Shown here piece by piece: positions 22,700 to 33,339 of a stretch of 64,000 nt of DNA; the first letter of the stretch is position 1, and each line of letters begins with the position of its first letter. The stretch covers positions 31,000,001-31,064,000 of the forward strand of contig CM114274.1 of the NCBI GenBank assembly GCA_050084515.1, read 5' to 3'. This stretch comes from Blasia pusilla. Taxonomy: Eukaryota > Marchantiophyta > Marchantiopsida > Blasiales. The position numbers were made by a program, and so were the translations under genes. The notes under the pieces were generated by a model. That model did no database searches, was not told the DNA's origin, and saw only the letters and a program-made list of their open reading frames with translations.

Positions 22700-23519
22700 T
22701 TGTCTAGTCGAGATACAAAATGCCCTTGTTGTCCTGAATTCTTCACTCATTCAAGAATTCAAAACCACTTAGCGGCTAAACATCCTAACTTTGATAGATT
22801 TGGATGGGTGGTTCCTCCAGTCGACCATGGATGCTCACTAGTGCTTCATGCATCATCGCCCCCTCCCGAGGCATGGGAGTGGTTGAGGTCCCACCTTGGC
22901 AGCATCATAGGTCTCTTTGAGACACATTTTCCCGTGCCTGAGGTTGTTTCATAGGATCTCCCATGCCATTCGGGATGAGCTTCGCCAGACTTTCCTCCTT
23001 CCCCTATCTAGGATCGCACTTGATCCTATGGATGAGCTCTCGTGGTATCTACTACTTCTCCTTCTATGATGGTGTCTTTGCTATACCCGAGGAGGGAAGG
23101 ATGGCCATAGAGAGGTTGTGGCCCAATTGCGGCGCTTTCGAGGAGGCCATTGGGAGTCTCTACAGAGCGAGTTTGTGGCATATGCCAGAGGTACCACTTC
23201 CCTTGTAGCAGCCACATTGCGACGATGTAGGACACTCGGGCGAGCCGGGGAGTACTCACGAGCGGCTCGTGCACTTCGTCCTATGGATATGGCTCCTCCT
23301 TCTGCTATTACCATCGACGCCCTCCGGAGGCTACATCCTCGTCCAGCGGTTGACATTCCAGCTTTTGTACGTGACTTCCATCCTGACATGACCTTATGCC
23401 TAGACCCGTCCCTCTTTGCAGGGACACTCGGGCATTCCCCTAGGATAGCAGTTGGAGGGTTGTCCGGTATGATGTACGAACACCTTCGTGATTGCTGTCC
23501 CTTTCGAGGACTCTACTAG
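22700..23519 (+). pseudogene. Non-LTR element N-terminal zinc finger and pre-RT region
   Basis: Frame 22700-22954 has a finger KCPCCPEFFTHSRIQNHL followed by AAKHP, a C2H2 arrangement with CxxC and HxxxxH spacing, like DNA-binding fingers at the N-terminus of R2-type retrotransposons. After a shift, frame 23118-23519 gives the pre-RT region, with HPDMTLCLDPSLFAG then GGLSGMMYEHLRDCC, matching the 'GGPSG...EHL' block that precedes the RT palm in many plant and algal non-LTR elements. Confidence 0.65.
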
Positions 23520-23599
23520 CGGCTTTTCCGAGTTGCTTCTGGTTGCCTCTCACCTAGCTCATGGGAGAGTGCCAACAGTAGTAGCCCATGTATTGGGGG

Positions 23600-24414
23600 C
23601 GGGGTGACTTTTGGCGTTGTCGAAGGAGGGTGGAGGGATCCGTCTGATCGCCATAGGTGAGGTACTCTTACAATTGGTGAGTCGTACTATCGCTTTGCAA
23701 TTCCGTGAGGCTTTCCAGTCACATCTCAGTTCGCACTAGTTTGGAGTTGCCACGCTAGCTGGTTGTGAGGCGGTAGCCTTAGGTTTGAGGGCTTGTTTGG
23801 ATATACATCATGAGTGGATGGTTCTCCAAGTTGATGTGGAGAACGCCTTTAACTTAGTGTCTCGGGATGCTATCTTCACGGAGTTGAGAGACGTAGGGGG
23901 TCCTATTGCGAGTCTGATTCCCTTCGTGCATGCTTTTTATGGGGCCCCCTTGGTCCTCTATTTTCACCATGGTAGGTTCGAGGAGGAGGTCACGATTTTG
24001 GAGTCTGCTACCGAGACGCGTCAGGGTGATCCCTTGGGTGGTGCATTGTCTGCTTTGGCTCATTATTGAGTGGTTCTTTCTATGGTGGAGGCTTTACCGG
24101 GTTGCATTTTCTCTTCGTTGGCAGATGACACTCACATTGTTGGCCCTGGAGATCTGGTCGTTCTTGCAATTCAACACTTTTTAGCACAGTTGGCACGTGT
24201 CGGCATTGTGGTGATGGTGGGAAAGTGCAAGGCTTGGTCTTCATCAGGCTTGTCAACAGATATTCATTTACCCGACGGTTTTTTGATACCTTTTGGAGGG
24301 CTTTGCGTCTTGGGAGTCCCACTCGCGAGCCATGACTTTGTATCAAGTTTTGTGGCAGCGGCTCTTACCAAGGATCTTCTCCATGTTGACTATCTTAGGA
24401 GGACCCTCAAGTAG
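23600..24414 (+). pseudogene. Non-LTR reverse transcriptase
   Basis: One reading frame covers the RT palm with few stops. From about 23620 come KEGGGIRLIAIGEVLLQ (fingers), FGVATLAGCEAV, LQVDVENAFNLVSRDAIF (motif A with the first catalytic Asp), TRQGDPLGGALSALAH (motif B), a stop at 24067-24069, and SLADDTHIVGPGDL (motif C, catalytic ADD). The thumb follows to a stop at 24412-24414. The catalytic residues survive, so the damage is limited to nonsense changes and a downstream shift. RIRPIAIGE- and DDTHIVG-type motifs are frequent in plant and algal non-LTR RTs. Confidence 0.85.
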
Positions 24415-24497
24415 CTGATGGAATCCTCTCGTCATGTTTTGCTCGTAGACTTGGTTATCTATGTAGAACCGTATGGGCATCTAGCCATATTTCTTCC

Positions 24498-25070
24498 TTG
24501 TATAGATCCTTTGATAGAAAGATCATGCAGGCGTTTGGGGATCTTCTAGGACCCAACTCATTAGAGTGCCCCGCGGGGGAGTTAACTCGTAGACAGGCTT
24601 CTTGGCCGATTGCCTTTGGTGGAGTAGGTCTCATGGCGACTGAGTTAGTGGCATCTTCAACTTTTTTAGGGAGTTGGGCCATTGTAGCACCCCTCCTTTG
24701 CTCCCAATTTTTGGTTCAAGATAGACTGCCACTTTTACAGTACGTTTCCCAGGTTGAGGATGGTCTTTTCCCACTTCAGTCTAGAGACTCCCTTCTTGTT
24801 GAGGCTAGAGAAATTCTTCCCGCTTTCTCTTCCCTAATTATCTCCGAACAGTCTGGGCTCCAATCTTCTTTGATGGAAGCCTACTTTGATGTATTTTTTA
24901 GAGCTATTATGTCAAACGAGAATATCCTGATGGAGGTTTGGGCCCGTATTTGCTCTTGCTCCGGTAAGGGGGCAGGCTCATGGATGGGGGCTTGTCCCCT
25001 CATCCCGGCTTGTTGTACCATCACAACTCGTTTAGGATATTTAGCTCATCAAAGACAACATCCCAACTAA
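24498..25070 (+). pseudogene. Non-LTR element C-terminal domain
   Basis: A 190-codon frame in a different phase from the RT continues the thumb and connection region, with LTRRQASWPIAFGGVGLMATE near residues 29-49; 'P...GG.GL' is the usual conserved block after non-LTR thumbs. No clear zinc knuckle is present. It stops at 25070 beside the copia fragment. Confidence 0.6.
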
Positions 25071-25073
25071 TAA

Positions 25074-25445
25074 TTAGCTGCACTTATACCCCTTAGTTCC
25101 ATCAGTATAGCCAATGAAGATACATCTTTTAGACTTGGGATCTAATTTCTGACGTCTCTTAGACGGAACATGAGCATAACAAATACAACCAAATACTTTC
25201 AAGAAGGAAAAATCAGGTTTACTTCCTGTGAAGACTTCGAATGGAGTTTTATCATGAACTCCTGCTGTCGGAGTTCGGTTGATTAAGAAGACTGCACATG
25301 CTACAGCCTTTTCCCAATACACCTTAGGCATGTTCTTCTCATTCAACATAGCTCGTGCCGCTTCAGCAATATGTCGATTCTTCCTCTCAACCACTCCATT
25401 TTGTTGTGGAGTGTAAACACCCACATACACACACCTCCATGGAGA
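25074..25445 (-). pseudogene. Ty1/copia integrase fragment
   Basis: About 124 codons without a stop encode the end of a copia integrase core and the following domain. TPQQNGVVERKNRHIAEAAR (near residues 16-35) holds the catalytic Glu with the canonical QQNGVVERKN motif, followed by YWEKAVACAVFLINRTPT and FLKVFGCICYAHVP, then RCIFIGYTDGTKGYK. Both ends are abrupt: upstream Asp residues and downstream RT are absent. It is the only copia sequence I found in the window. Confidence 0.9.
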
Positions 25446-26769
25446 ACAAAATTGCAATGAGAGAATGAGTGGAGGCTGGTCCTCTTCTCAATTATGTAAG
25501 GTATGTACAAGCAACCCTAACCCTACCCTTAACCATAGTCTCGAGTTAGACTAATTGTGATTAACTAACCCTAGTTAAGATAATCGTGTTTAACTGACTA
25601 ACCAAGATTAAGCTTCACTACTTTGTGTGAGTACCAAATGTAGAAGTTCAGGTGTCTCATAAGCTTGATCAGAACTCAATCTTCAATACAACTAAGGTTG
25701 CTAAATAATAGCCGAGATACGGCGGTTTATTTACGGCGGCAATAGAGCCTAGAGCAGGAAAAATTACAGGGCCACGCGAGGCTACGTCAGGCATAACGCT
25801 GGTCGGCGGCTGAATGGATGCTAAAATTGAACTAACATCTTGCCCTATTATTTTTGTCTTCTTACTAAAATACCCCTCGAAAAATTGGGTCTACCCCTGA
25901 ATGGTTCAAAATTTGGACTACACTCACACTCTTCACTCAATAATGGGTCAACTCCCCTTAAATACAATTTTCATCCCAACTTCTACCTCAAAGGACATGT
26001 GCCCTTGTCCTATCCACCTAGGTAAATGATTTTTATTTTCTTTCAACTTCTCAAAAAGATTTCTACCCAAGGATTTTGGAAATTTCACTCACATCTTGGA
26101 ACGGTGGCTATGGCAGCCCAACAAAAATTGTCGTAACTTTACCCTCAAATTATAAAATTGTGCATCGTTTCTTTCAAAACGTGCATAACTTCCCGATTTA
26201 GGACCTCATCAAATCGGTTTCTCCAATCAATCTTCCACTAAAAACTATCGTGCAACCCAACGTCTCTTCCTCCTACGCAAAATTTGGCAGCGCTTCCACG
26301 CTGATTTCTCCCAAAAAAAATTCCAAACCTATAAACAAAGAAACCAACAAGCTACATGGTGCTCCCAAGAGCACCGGCATGGGGCAACCCACCCCCATAC
26401 TCAATCCTTATCCAAAATTGCGCAGCGCTTCCGTGCGCCACTCTTCCACACAAAAAATTGGCAACCGCAAAGCACAACCAAAGCCGCCCTTGCTCCGATG
26501 AGCACTCCCATGAACCGCTGAATAGGGAATATTGTCCCCAACCTGAAAAAATAGTGAGTGATCAGTGAACTCCTCCATTGAAACTCTCTCACTCACTCAT
26601 TCTCTCTTTGTAAATCAATGAAATCTCTCTCAACATGTCACACCAAGCACTCCATGGTGTGCAGTCTCTCTCATGTCAAACCAAACCCAATCTCCTAATG
26701 AGAGGCTGAGGTTACATACACAAGGCAAGGAGGACCATAGCTCCGCCGCCTCATGCCAAGTGGTTCAAC

Positions 26770-27020
26770 AAAGAGAGAATGAGCTCTCAAGCTCTCTCTC
26801 TTTGAGGTATACCCCCTTCCCTCTCCCAAACTCTCTCATCGGTAACCTAGGCTCAGAGATAACCTCCTTGGCTCTTGGCCTGCTATAGCGGGTCAAAGGC
26901 CACTTCCCAAAATGGAAACTCAACTTTACTCCAAATGGAAACTTACCCGAAATAGTAAGGTTCTCTAAATGGCTCCAAATGAGCTGAAACAAAGGGAAAA
27001 CCTGCTCTCTCATGTTACTC
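26770..27020 (-). repeat. Copy of dispersed repeat (matches 13010-13260)
   Basis: Reverse complement similarity to 13010-13260 covers 'gtaacatgagagagcaagttt', 'ggctcatttggatc', 'caagagccaaggaggt' and 'agagagtttgggagaggga'. It belongs to a transposon or repeat family of unknown type. Confidence 0.7.
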
Positions 27021-27966
27021 ATGGCCTCAGCAGGTCATCCTTGCCCTCCTGAGGCTATCCTCTAGCATCTCCAAATGTAGTCTACTAGATCTCGTCAATC
27101 TATCCTAAAAGTTGTGACAACATGATGGGGTACATTATATGTGTTGTTGAATTTGCCATTCGTGTTATGTCTTGAATAAGTGGAACTGTGTGAGCATGGA
27201 AGTGACCTCGTGTTGTACGTGTTGATGCTCTTTATGAGCTAACCTGTTGGAAAACATAACGAAGTGAGTAGTAGAATACATTGACTGTGTTGCAAGTAAT
27301 TGTAATGTAAAGATATCTGAAATTGAATAAGCATGCTAGGAAATAAATAAGTTAGAAGTTAGAAGTCCATATAAGATAAAATCAAGTATGGAGAATTATA
27401 AAAGCTAGAGAAGATGAGATGGGAGTTTCATAGTCAATCTATTGTTCTAGATAAGAAGTTGACACTCACTAGATTCTGAACAGATTTGTGACATTGAATA
27501 TTTTTGATAAAACTGTATAGATGAAATGAGCAATGTGTGATAGAATCTACTTCAAATAAAGAAAAGGATGAATTGGACAACAATTAAAGTGATCACTAAA
27601 ATAAATTGAGAAATGTAAGTTCTTAAAAATGGGGGTGTGACATTGAATTTGTTGCATGAGAAGAAGATATAATAAGACTTTGTTGTTTGTTGTAAAAATA
27701 TAAGTATAGTAAAATATAAGTATAGCAAAAAATGAAGAGAGAAAATTTCCATTCTCAACCCATTCCTTGCCTTGAGTTATGATTTCCTTAATTTGACTGC
27801 ATGTTATACCATACTCCCAGAATCTTGGAAGAAGTCCAATGTTGTCGCGAAATCTTCTTTGGTTCTCGGTGGGCTATATAGTACATGGAGTATATGGCTC
27901 AAATATGCTTTGAACGTCATTGAGTATCATGTTGGAGAAGTCCATGTAAGTTTGTGGGACTTGTGA

Positions 27967-27971
27967 AGTAG
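27967..27971. repeat. Left target-site duplication (AGTAG)
   Basis: AGTAG directly precedes the left LTR and is repeated at 50192-50196 directly after the right LTR. Five base pairs is the usual Ty3/gypsy duplication size and proves one insertion event spanning 22.2 kb. Confidence 0.9.
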
Positions 27972-29272
27972 TGTAATGTACAGGAAGTATAAAAATTGAT
28001 CTTTTTACAGTAATTTAATGAGTTCGATCCCAAAGAGGATCACGATTATGTGAAAAGAGAGTTCAAGATGTCCTTTATCTTGCAATAGTTCTGGTTAAGT
28101 GTGTACATTTCATATTCAATCATTTATCAGAGTATTCTTCTCTCTATAAGTACCAATATTTCTTTCCTCGATTCTCTCTAATGAAATTGAAATCACGCAC
28201 AGGTAGATATTCACTCAACATCAAAGAACCTCACAGAGACCTCAACAAGAAGTTGGCTTCTCCTACTTTCGGAACTCAATCTGTATAGGCAGGCTACTCT
28301 CTGTTAAACAGATTTCTTACAACTCCGTGTTGATTATTCTAATGATGGAAGTGTTCTCCTGATTCACTCTTCACTCTGTAGACCCAATAAGAATTCTCAG
28401 ACATAGGCATCGTACATCAAAATGAAGAAATGAGTGCTTTACTACTCCATCAAGAATGAGAAAGCTTCAAAGTGTTATACAAGCTCGAGAGGGTACGTAC
28501 TACTTCCTTGCTCGTACCATTCCTACAGCATAAGGACTTTGTGAAAGAATGATGAGGATAGCTACTTTCATGCTTCTTAAATATCTTCCGAGGTTGTAGT
28601 AGGTCCAAAGATCTAAAGCGTCTCTTACGAATCTAGTGTCTATTGAGAGTTTGTAACTACCTTAATCTACGGTTCTCTTATCTTTTCCTATGATCGCTAT
28701 GAATCTGCTGCGCGTAACTGTCCGAACTTCGTATCTGGTCCAAAAAGTCACGCCTCTTCCTAGCCTAACTACTCTAACGATGTGCCGCTTGAAATCACTT
28801 CGAGTCTTAGCTTCGCTTTGCTGCTAAGTGTGGACTTCTTCTTCTTCCCTTGAGGACGAAGCTCTTCTTGAGGACGAAGTGTTGCATTATTCGCGATTGG
28901 TCCAGGTGCTTTGTTCTTCGTGCTTCGCTGAAGAGCGAAGCACTTCTTCCTTCCTCTTCTTCTTCATCAAGCCGTTTAAGAGCGACGCACTTCATAAACA
29001 GGTTCTTAATAAGGCCGTTGTCTTTTCCAAGCTTTGCTCTTAGTCTTTAGACTTCGTTAACGTATTTCCATCTCCTCTAAGGCAAATCCTTGATTTTCCA
29101 CCTCTCTGCCTTGTCCTAGGAGCTTTGTGATCTATTTCAATAACTCATTCTTCCAATTTCACAAACATAATATCTAAAACAGTCTTATATGCACAATCTT
29201 CACTTCATAGAATTTGTATTCCTTCAATCAAAATGTATAAATTTCTAAAAGTACAAAATTGTGGGTATCACA
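27972..29272 (-). repeat. 3' LTR of the gypsy element (left)
   Basis: 1301 bp, starting TGTAATGTACA and ending TATCACA. It is homologous along its length to 48890-50191. It holds short internal repeats around 28830-28990 built on 'gaggacgaag' and 'gagcgaag'. On the minus strand this is the 3' LTR, since the polypurine tract adjoins its inner edge. Confidence 0.93.
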
Positions 29273-29274
29273 TA

Positions 29275-29285
29275 CCCCCTCCCTC
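29275..29285 (-). other. Polypurine tract (plus-strand primer)
   Basis: On the minus strand GAGGGAGGGGG lies two bases from the inner edge of the 3' LTR, the standard position and composition for the polypurine tract that primes second-strand synthesis. Confidence 0.85.
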
Positions 29286-29311
29286 AATTGTGAGCCGCCC
29301 TGGCAAACAAT

Positions 29312-30233
29312 TTATGATGTACCATCTAAATCCATAAAGGTGTCTTCTAAGTTATCAAATTCAGTTAGAGGAGGAAAATGCCCATGAATGATTGAAGGTT
29401 TGTTGATGATATTCGGGGTGTGATTCTTCATTTTCTCGCGCCATTTAATGACTACCATCAAAGTTCCAAGCACTTCGTTCTCAACTAGAACATCTGAGGG
29501 TGTAAACGAAGGAAGTTCTTGAAGATTAACCGTAAGAGTAGGTGTTACTTCTGGAAGAGACTTCGTTTGATTATCAAACTGGCGCTTCCAATGTTTGTTG
29601 ATATAGGCAATTTCTTTGTTCATCTGTTGTTGGAAGGTCTTCCTTGCTTCATCAACAATTTCCTTCACATCTTCATTTACTTCGTTGAGAATTTTTTTCC
29701 GCCTCCAAGACTGAGATCCTCCCTGTGGCTTCTGACAGTTATGCGACTAAATTTGTATTAGTTTCGTGTTGATCTTGAAGTAACTTAAATATCTGCGCAT
29801 TCTGTGTTGCTACTTTCTTGAACTCGTAGTGGAGAAGATGCACTTTGTGTCAATATTGTTGAATCAATAGCGAAGCTTCCTTGACTTGGGATATCAACTG
29901 ATCTGCCCCTAACTCCATATTGATTGCCAAGCTTTCCCATTGTCTTGCGATTCGTGATTCATATTGAGCTTGTACTAACTTGGTTTGAACTCTACGAAGT
30001 GTCGTTTTAGTGTCTTCGACTTCTTGATTCTGAAGCTCGAGGTTTTTCTCTGCCACTCTTTGCTGTGCTTCGTTCTCTGACGAAGCTTGTGCTCTATAGT
30101 TCATATCATCAAGCGCTTGTAAATAGTGGTCCACCTCTGCTTTTTCGGTAAGATGTAGTACTTGCTGGAGCTGGTTCATAACGGGAACGGCCAGATTAAG
30201 AAACCACACTAGGTGCGTTGCGGTCTGTGTCAT
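29312..30233 (-). pseudogene. Extra 3' ORF, coiled-coil part
   Basis: Two minus-strand frames (30233-29850, 127 aa; 29668-29312, 118 aa) make the C-terminal part of an ORF located between integrase and the 3' LTR. The first is rich in Gln, Glu and Ala with heptad-like spacing, for example residues 33-95 (YLQALDDMNYR...ENEAQQRVAEKNLELQNQEV), and I read it as a coiled coil. The second begins KEIVDEARKTFQQQMNKEI and then turns acidic. No signal peptide or membrane helix is visible, so it is not an obvious envelope protein. It may correspond to the extra ORFs of Tat/Athila elements, whose functions are mostly unknown. Confidence 0.6.
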
Positions 30234-30354
30234 GCAATGAAGAGTAGGGGGCTCGTCGCTAGTGCGAGGAGTCTCGGCCGAATCCTCTTGGGGCGTCGGG
30301 TCTGTGTCTGACGGTGTCTCAAAATTTACCCTTCCACGCTTGGGTCTCGGCAGT

Positions 30355-31157
30355 TCACCGGGTGCCGTCTTTTCTTGAAGCCGAAGTATGGGGATGTATC
30401 TTGTGAACGGAGTCGCGGGTCGGGGTGACTTTGCGCCTTCTGGAGGGTAAAGTGTCGACCGCCTTCGATAAGCGTACTGGCATCACTTGGGTCCAATCTA
30501 GCGCTTCATCGGCCCTTAGTTCCTGCTTTTGAATATACAAGTGAATTAAAAACGGTGACAAGAAAGATTTGGTGCTCAAATAAAGTGCTTAGAACATTGC
30601 GCGTACATGTCCATCCAAGAATGTCGCGAAGTCAACACCTAGTGCTTTGGGGTCCAGATGTTGATTCCAGAGTACGTAACACATCTTAACAAGCTTATTT
30701 GTCAAGTAATAAGAATGAGAAGGATAGAACAAGGTCATCAAATGCTTGCAGAATTGTCCAAACAAGGAGGGAGACAACGAAGTAGCCTTGTAGCCATTTT
30801 TGCCTAATCGGTCCGACGTTACACAGTCGAGTGTCAACAAGTCTTCATGCTTTACCATCAAGTTGGTGTCATACTCATACTCAAGAGCGGCAGGAAGCAG
30901 GTAAGTGGCTCGCCAATCATCCGTAGTCCAGTGTTGTGGTTGGGCTCGATATCGGAATCCCCTCTTCATGAATCTTGCAGTTGCGGCTGAAGAGCGAAGC
31001 TCCCCTAAAAGCTCGCCTGACTTCAATGTCCAATTTGATTGAAAGAATTTCGCGAGGGATTGCTCCTTGAGTGCTTCGATTAATTAATGTGACAACTTTA
31101 TGAGTGGCATGGCCGCACTTCAAAGGATGGGCGTTACGTCTTCACGAGGCATCGTGA
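30355..31157 (-). pseudogene. Extra 3' ORF, N-terminal globular part
   Basis: Frame 31026-30589 (145 aa), extended upstream to about 31157 with one disruption, contains WTTDDWRATYLLPAALEYEY and LFGQFCKHLMTLFYPSHSYY, followed by VLWNQHLDP. Read-through reaches frame 30579-30355, which ends with a basic RRRKVTPTRDS patch. I do not recognise the domain; the ordered mix of aromatic and aliphatic residues suggests a folded unit. It starts about 400 bp after the integrase C-terminus and is co-linear with the coiled-coil part, so both likely formed one protein of 500-600 aa. Confidence 0.55.
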
Positions 31158-31574
31158 ATATCGGGAGAAGTACCCTTGGTCAATCCCTGTGTGCTCGCGC
31201 TTGGTGCGCCGCAACTTTGTGGTTACTCCGCCATGAAAATGACCGCGGGGGTAGTAGGCCAGCGCTTTTATGGGTGCAAAAACTTGAACAAGATATCTTG
31301 GTTGTGGTGGTCCGGGTGTAACTACCCCGCCTAACGGTTAGAGACTACGCCCTTGTCTTCGTGCTTCGAGCCGCGCATAAGACTAAAATGCCTTCTTCTC
31401 TTCTAACGTGCCTGTAACCACGCAAAATCACTTTGGTACGAAGCGGTGCTTTCCCCCTTCCTTAGCTTTTAGTCAAGGTATGGTTGCGGCTCATGATATC
31501 GTCGAACATGCATGCCATTGACACGAGTGGGTAATGCTTCTCTGGTTAAGGTTTCCAACTACAGTGATCCATTA

Positions 31575-33190
31575 TCATATGTAGCGATCACCCAAAGAGG
31601 GTACCATCCGATTTAATTTTAGCTTCCCGAGAAACTTCAGCCGGCGGTTATCATACAGCAACACGTGGTCCCGGATGCTGATGGATTGTGGCCGTAGATG
31701 TCGGTCGTATCGTTGTTTCCGTCCGTCTTGTACGCGTTTGGTCAGGCCTAGAGATAAGACCCGTGCTTCCTCCAAGCCTACTAAGGTCTCATTTCTTGCC
31801 TAGAGAATTCTTGTGACATCCTCCATTCTATTTCCCTCCAATACGCGATAAGTGGGCAGAGCTCATTCAATAGGGGTCAAAGGTTGAACTCCATAAGTAA
31901 GATAGAACGAGGTATACTTAGTAGTGACCTTCTCTTTTGTTGGGTAGGCCCACAATGCCACTAAGATTTTCACGTCCCAATCATAGGAATATGTAACCAT
32001 CAAGCGATTCAGTATCTGGCAGATCAGTCCGTTAGAATTTTCGGTTAACCCATTGGCTTTAGGGTTGTACGGCGTGGTCTTCTGATGCTTGATTAAGAAG
32101 TGGGAAGTTAGGGACTCAATAGTCTTGTTCAAGAAGTGAGTGTCATGATCACTTAATAATTCCAATGGGAAACCATACCGAGTGATAATCATTTCGTATA
32201 AAATGTTGGACTCTCAACATCCACTTCTCTGAGCACCATTAATCTGATCGGCCCCCTTGTATGAGGAGAAGCCTAGATTGATGGTTCCGACTTAGAAGTC
32301 GAAGGAGTCATAGTAATATGACGTAGGTGGTTTCAGGAGTAGCGTTACTAGGATTATCTAACCCTGATGCAAAAAATTTCTATTAATAGAAACAAAGAAA
32401 AATAGGTAAAAACCCTAGTTTCCCGAGAAGTGAAATAGTCGAGAGCCGTAGCGGTAGCGCATTCTTGTATGTCGAGTTATCTCCATGTTCAGGTTCCATC
32501 GAAGCTCTTCTGTGAGCGCACGGATGGACTAGGCCACTTTGTATCTCTAAGTTTTGTAACGATTTCAGTGATTTCGTCACTTTCTGTTTTCTCACATAAA
32601 AATTTGGCCACTGCCTCACTGTCGTCTTTTCGCGTGGCCACCGCCTCGACCATCTTGGTACAATAGTCAGTGGCTATAAGGATATACTTTGGCCTTGTTT
32701 GGCAGGTAGCCGGGGAGATAGGGCCCACAAAGTCAATACCCCATTTTTCAAAAGGGGCTAGGGGCATGATGGGTACCAAAGGCCACCGTTGGTCAACTAG
32801 CTCTTTGACAAGCATCACAACTCTGAATAAATTGGCCTACATCCTTATACATGGTTGGCCACCAGTAACGCGCGGCCAAGATATTTTTTACGATGTTCTT
32901 GATGGCACAGTGTCCCTCGGAATCGGCCGCATGCATGGCCCTAATAACGTGGGGAATTTTGTCTGTTTCCAAGCATCATCGGTACTCTTCATCAGCACCT
33001 AATCGGTACTCTTCATCAGCACCTAATCGGTACTCTTCATCAGCACCTAATTTAAATAATACTCCCCGTGACAACTCATATGGTCCTATCTGATGTAAAA
33101 AGACTGCTCGTTCCTCCGCCATCATAGGGGCTGGAAATTGGAGGGTAATCAGAAAACGCAAAATATCTTCATAGAGGGATTGGCACAATC
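31575..33190 (-). pseudogene. Gypsy integrase
   Basis: Zinc-binding HHCC pieces are readable around 32990-32790 with a WWPTMYKDVG core. The catalytic core follows: FEKWGIDFVGPI (first Asp) and ILIATDYCTKMVEAVATRK in 32818-32489. Frame 32192-31863 then holds LLSDHDTHFLN (second Asp) and TTPYNPKANGLTEN (catalytic Glu). Between these, about 290 bp of non-matching sequence (about 32200-32490) interrupts the core. The C-terminal DNA-binding region (31775-31575) has LLYDNRRLKFLGKLKLN, the gypsy-type 'F.GKL...W.GP' module. The acidic triad survives, but the insertion and shifts make it non-functional. Confidence 0.85.
32978..33049. repeat. 24-bp in-frame triplication in the integrase N-terminus
   Basis: Three identical 24-bp units (32978-33001, 33002-33025, 33026-33049) encode LGADEEYR three times on the minus strand, just before the HHCC zinc-binding region. 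Being a multiple of three, it keeps the frame. It looks like replication slippage. Confidence 0.92.
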
Positions 33191-33339
33191 AGTCCTCAGT
33201 AATCTAGACACGTCCTCGTCCGGGAAGGTATCATCCAAGGTCTGTGTAAGGTCCGGATTCGTCATCCGCAACTGGGATAGGAAATCTGCGTTGGTATGGA
33301 CCTTCTCGGCACGGGTAATTACATCAAATGTAAATTCCT

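Larger units (their letters stand above)
22690..25072 (+). mobile_element. Non-LTR retrotransposon with N-terminal zinc finger
   Basis: Plus-strand pieces are co-linear: a zinc finger (22.7 kb), a pre-RT domain, a reverse transcriptase (23.6-24.4 kb) and a C-terminal domain (24.5-25.07 kb). There is no integrase, RNase H or LTR, and no AP-endonuclease in the visible part. The RT is damaged by only a few stops and two or three shifts, so inactivation is fairly recent. The element ends within about 3 bp of a copia fragment on the other strand, with no poly-A tail at that join. Confidence 0.75.
25460..27971. other. Non-coding DNA left of the large gypsy insertion
   Basis: No recognisable gene. 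Short frames (for example 26250-26501 and 27772-27966) lack motifs. The stretch from 26770 to 27020 is the reverse-oriented relative of 13010-13260. The last bases, ending AGTAG at 27967-27971, are the left target duplication of the gypsy element. Confidence 0.5.

Noticed and set aside
29312-31157. Retroviral-type envelope gene
   Set aside because: No signal peptide, transmembrane helix or surface-protein features are visible; the content is coiled-coil and globular.
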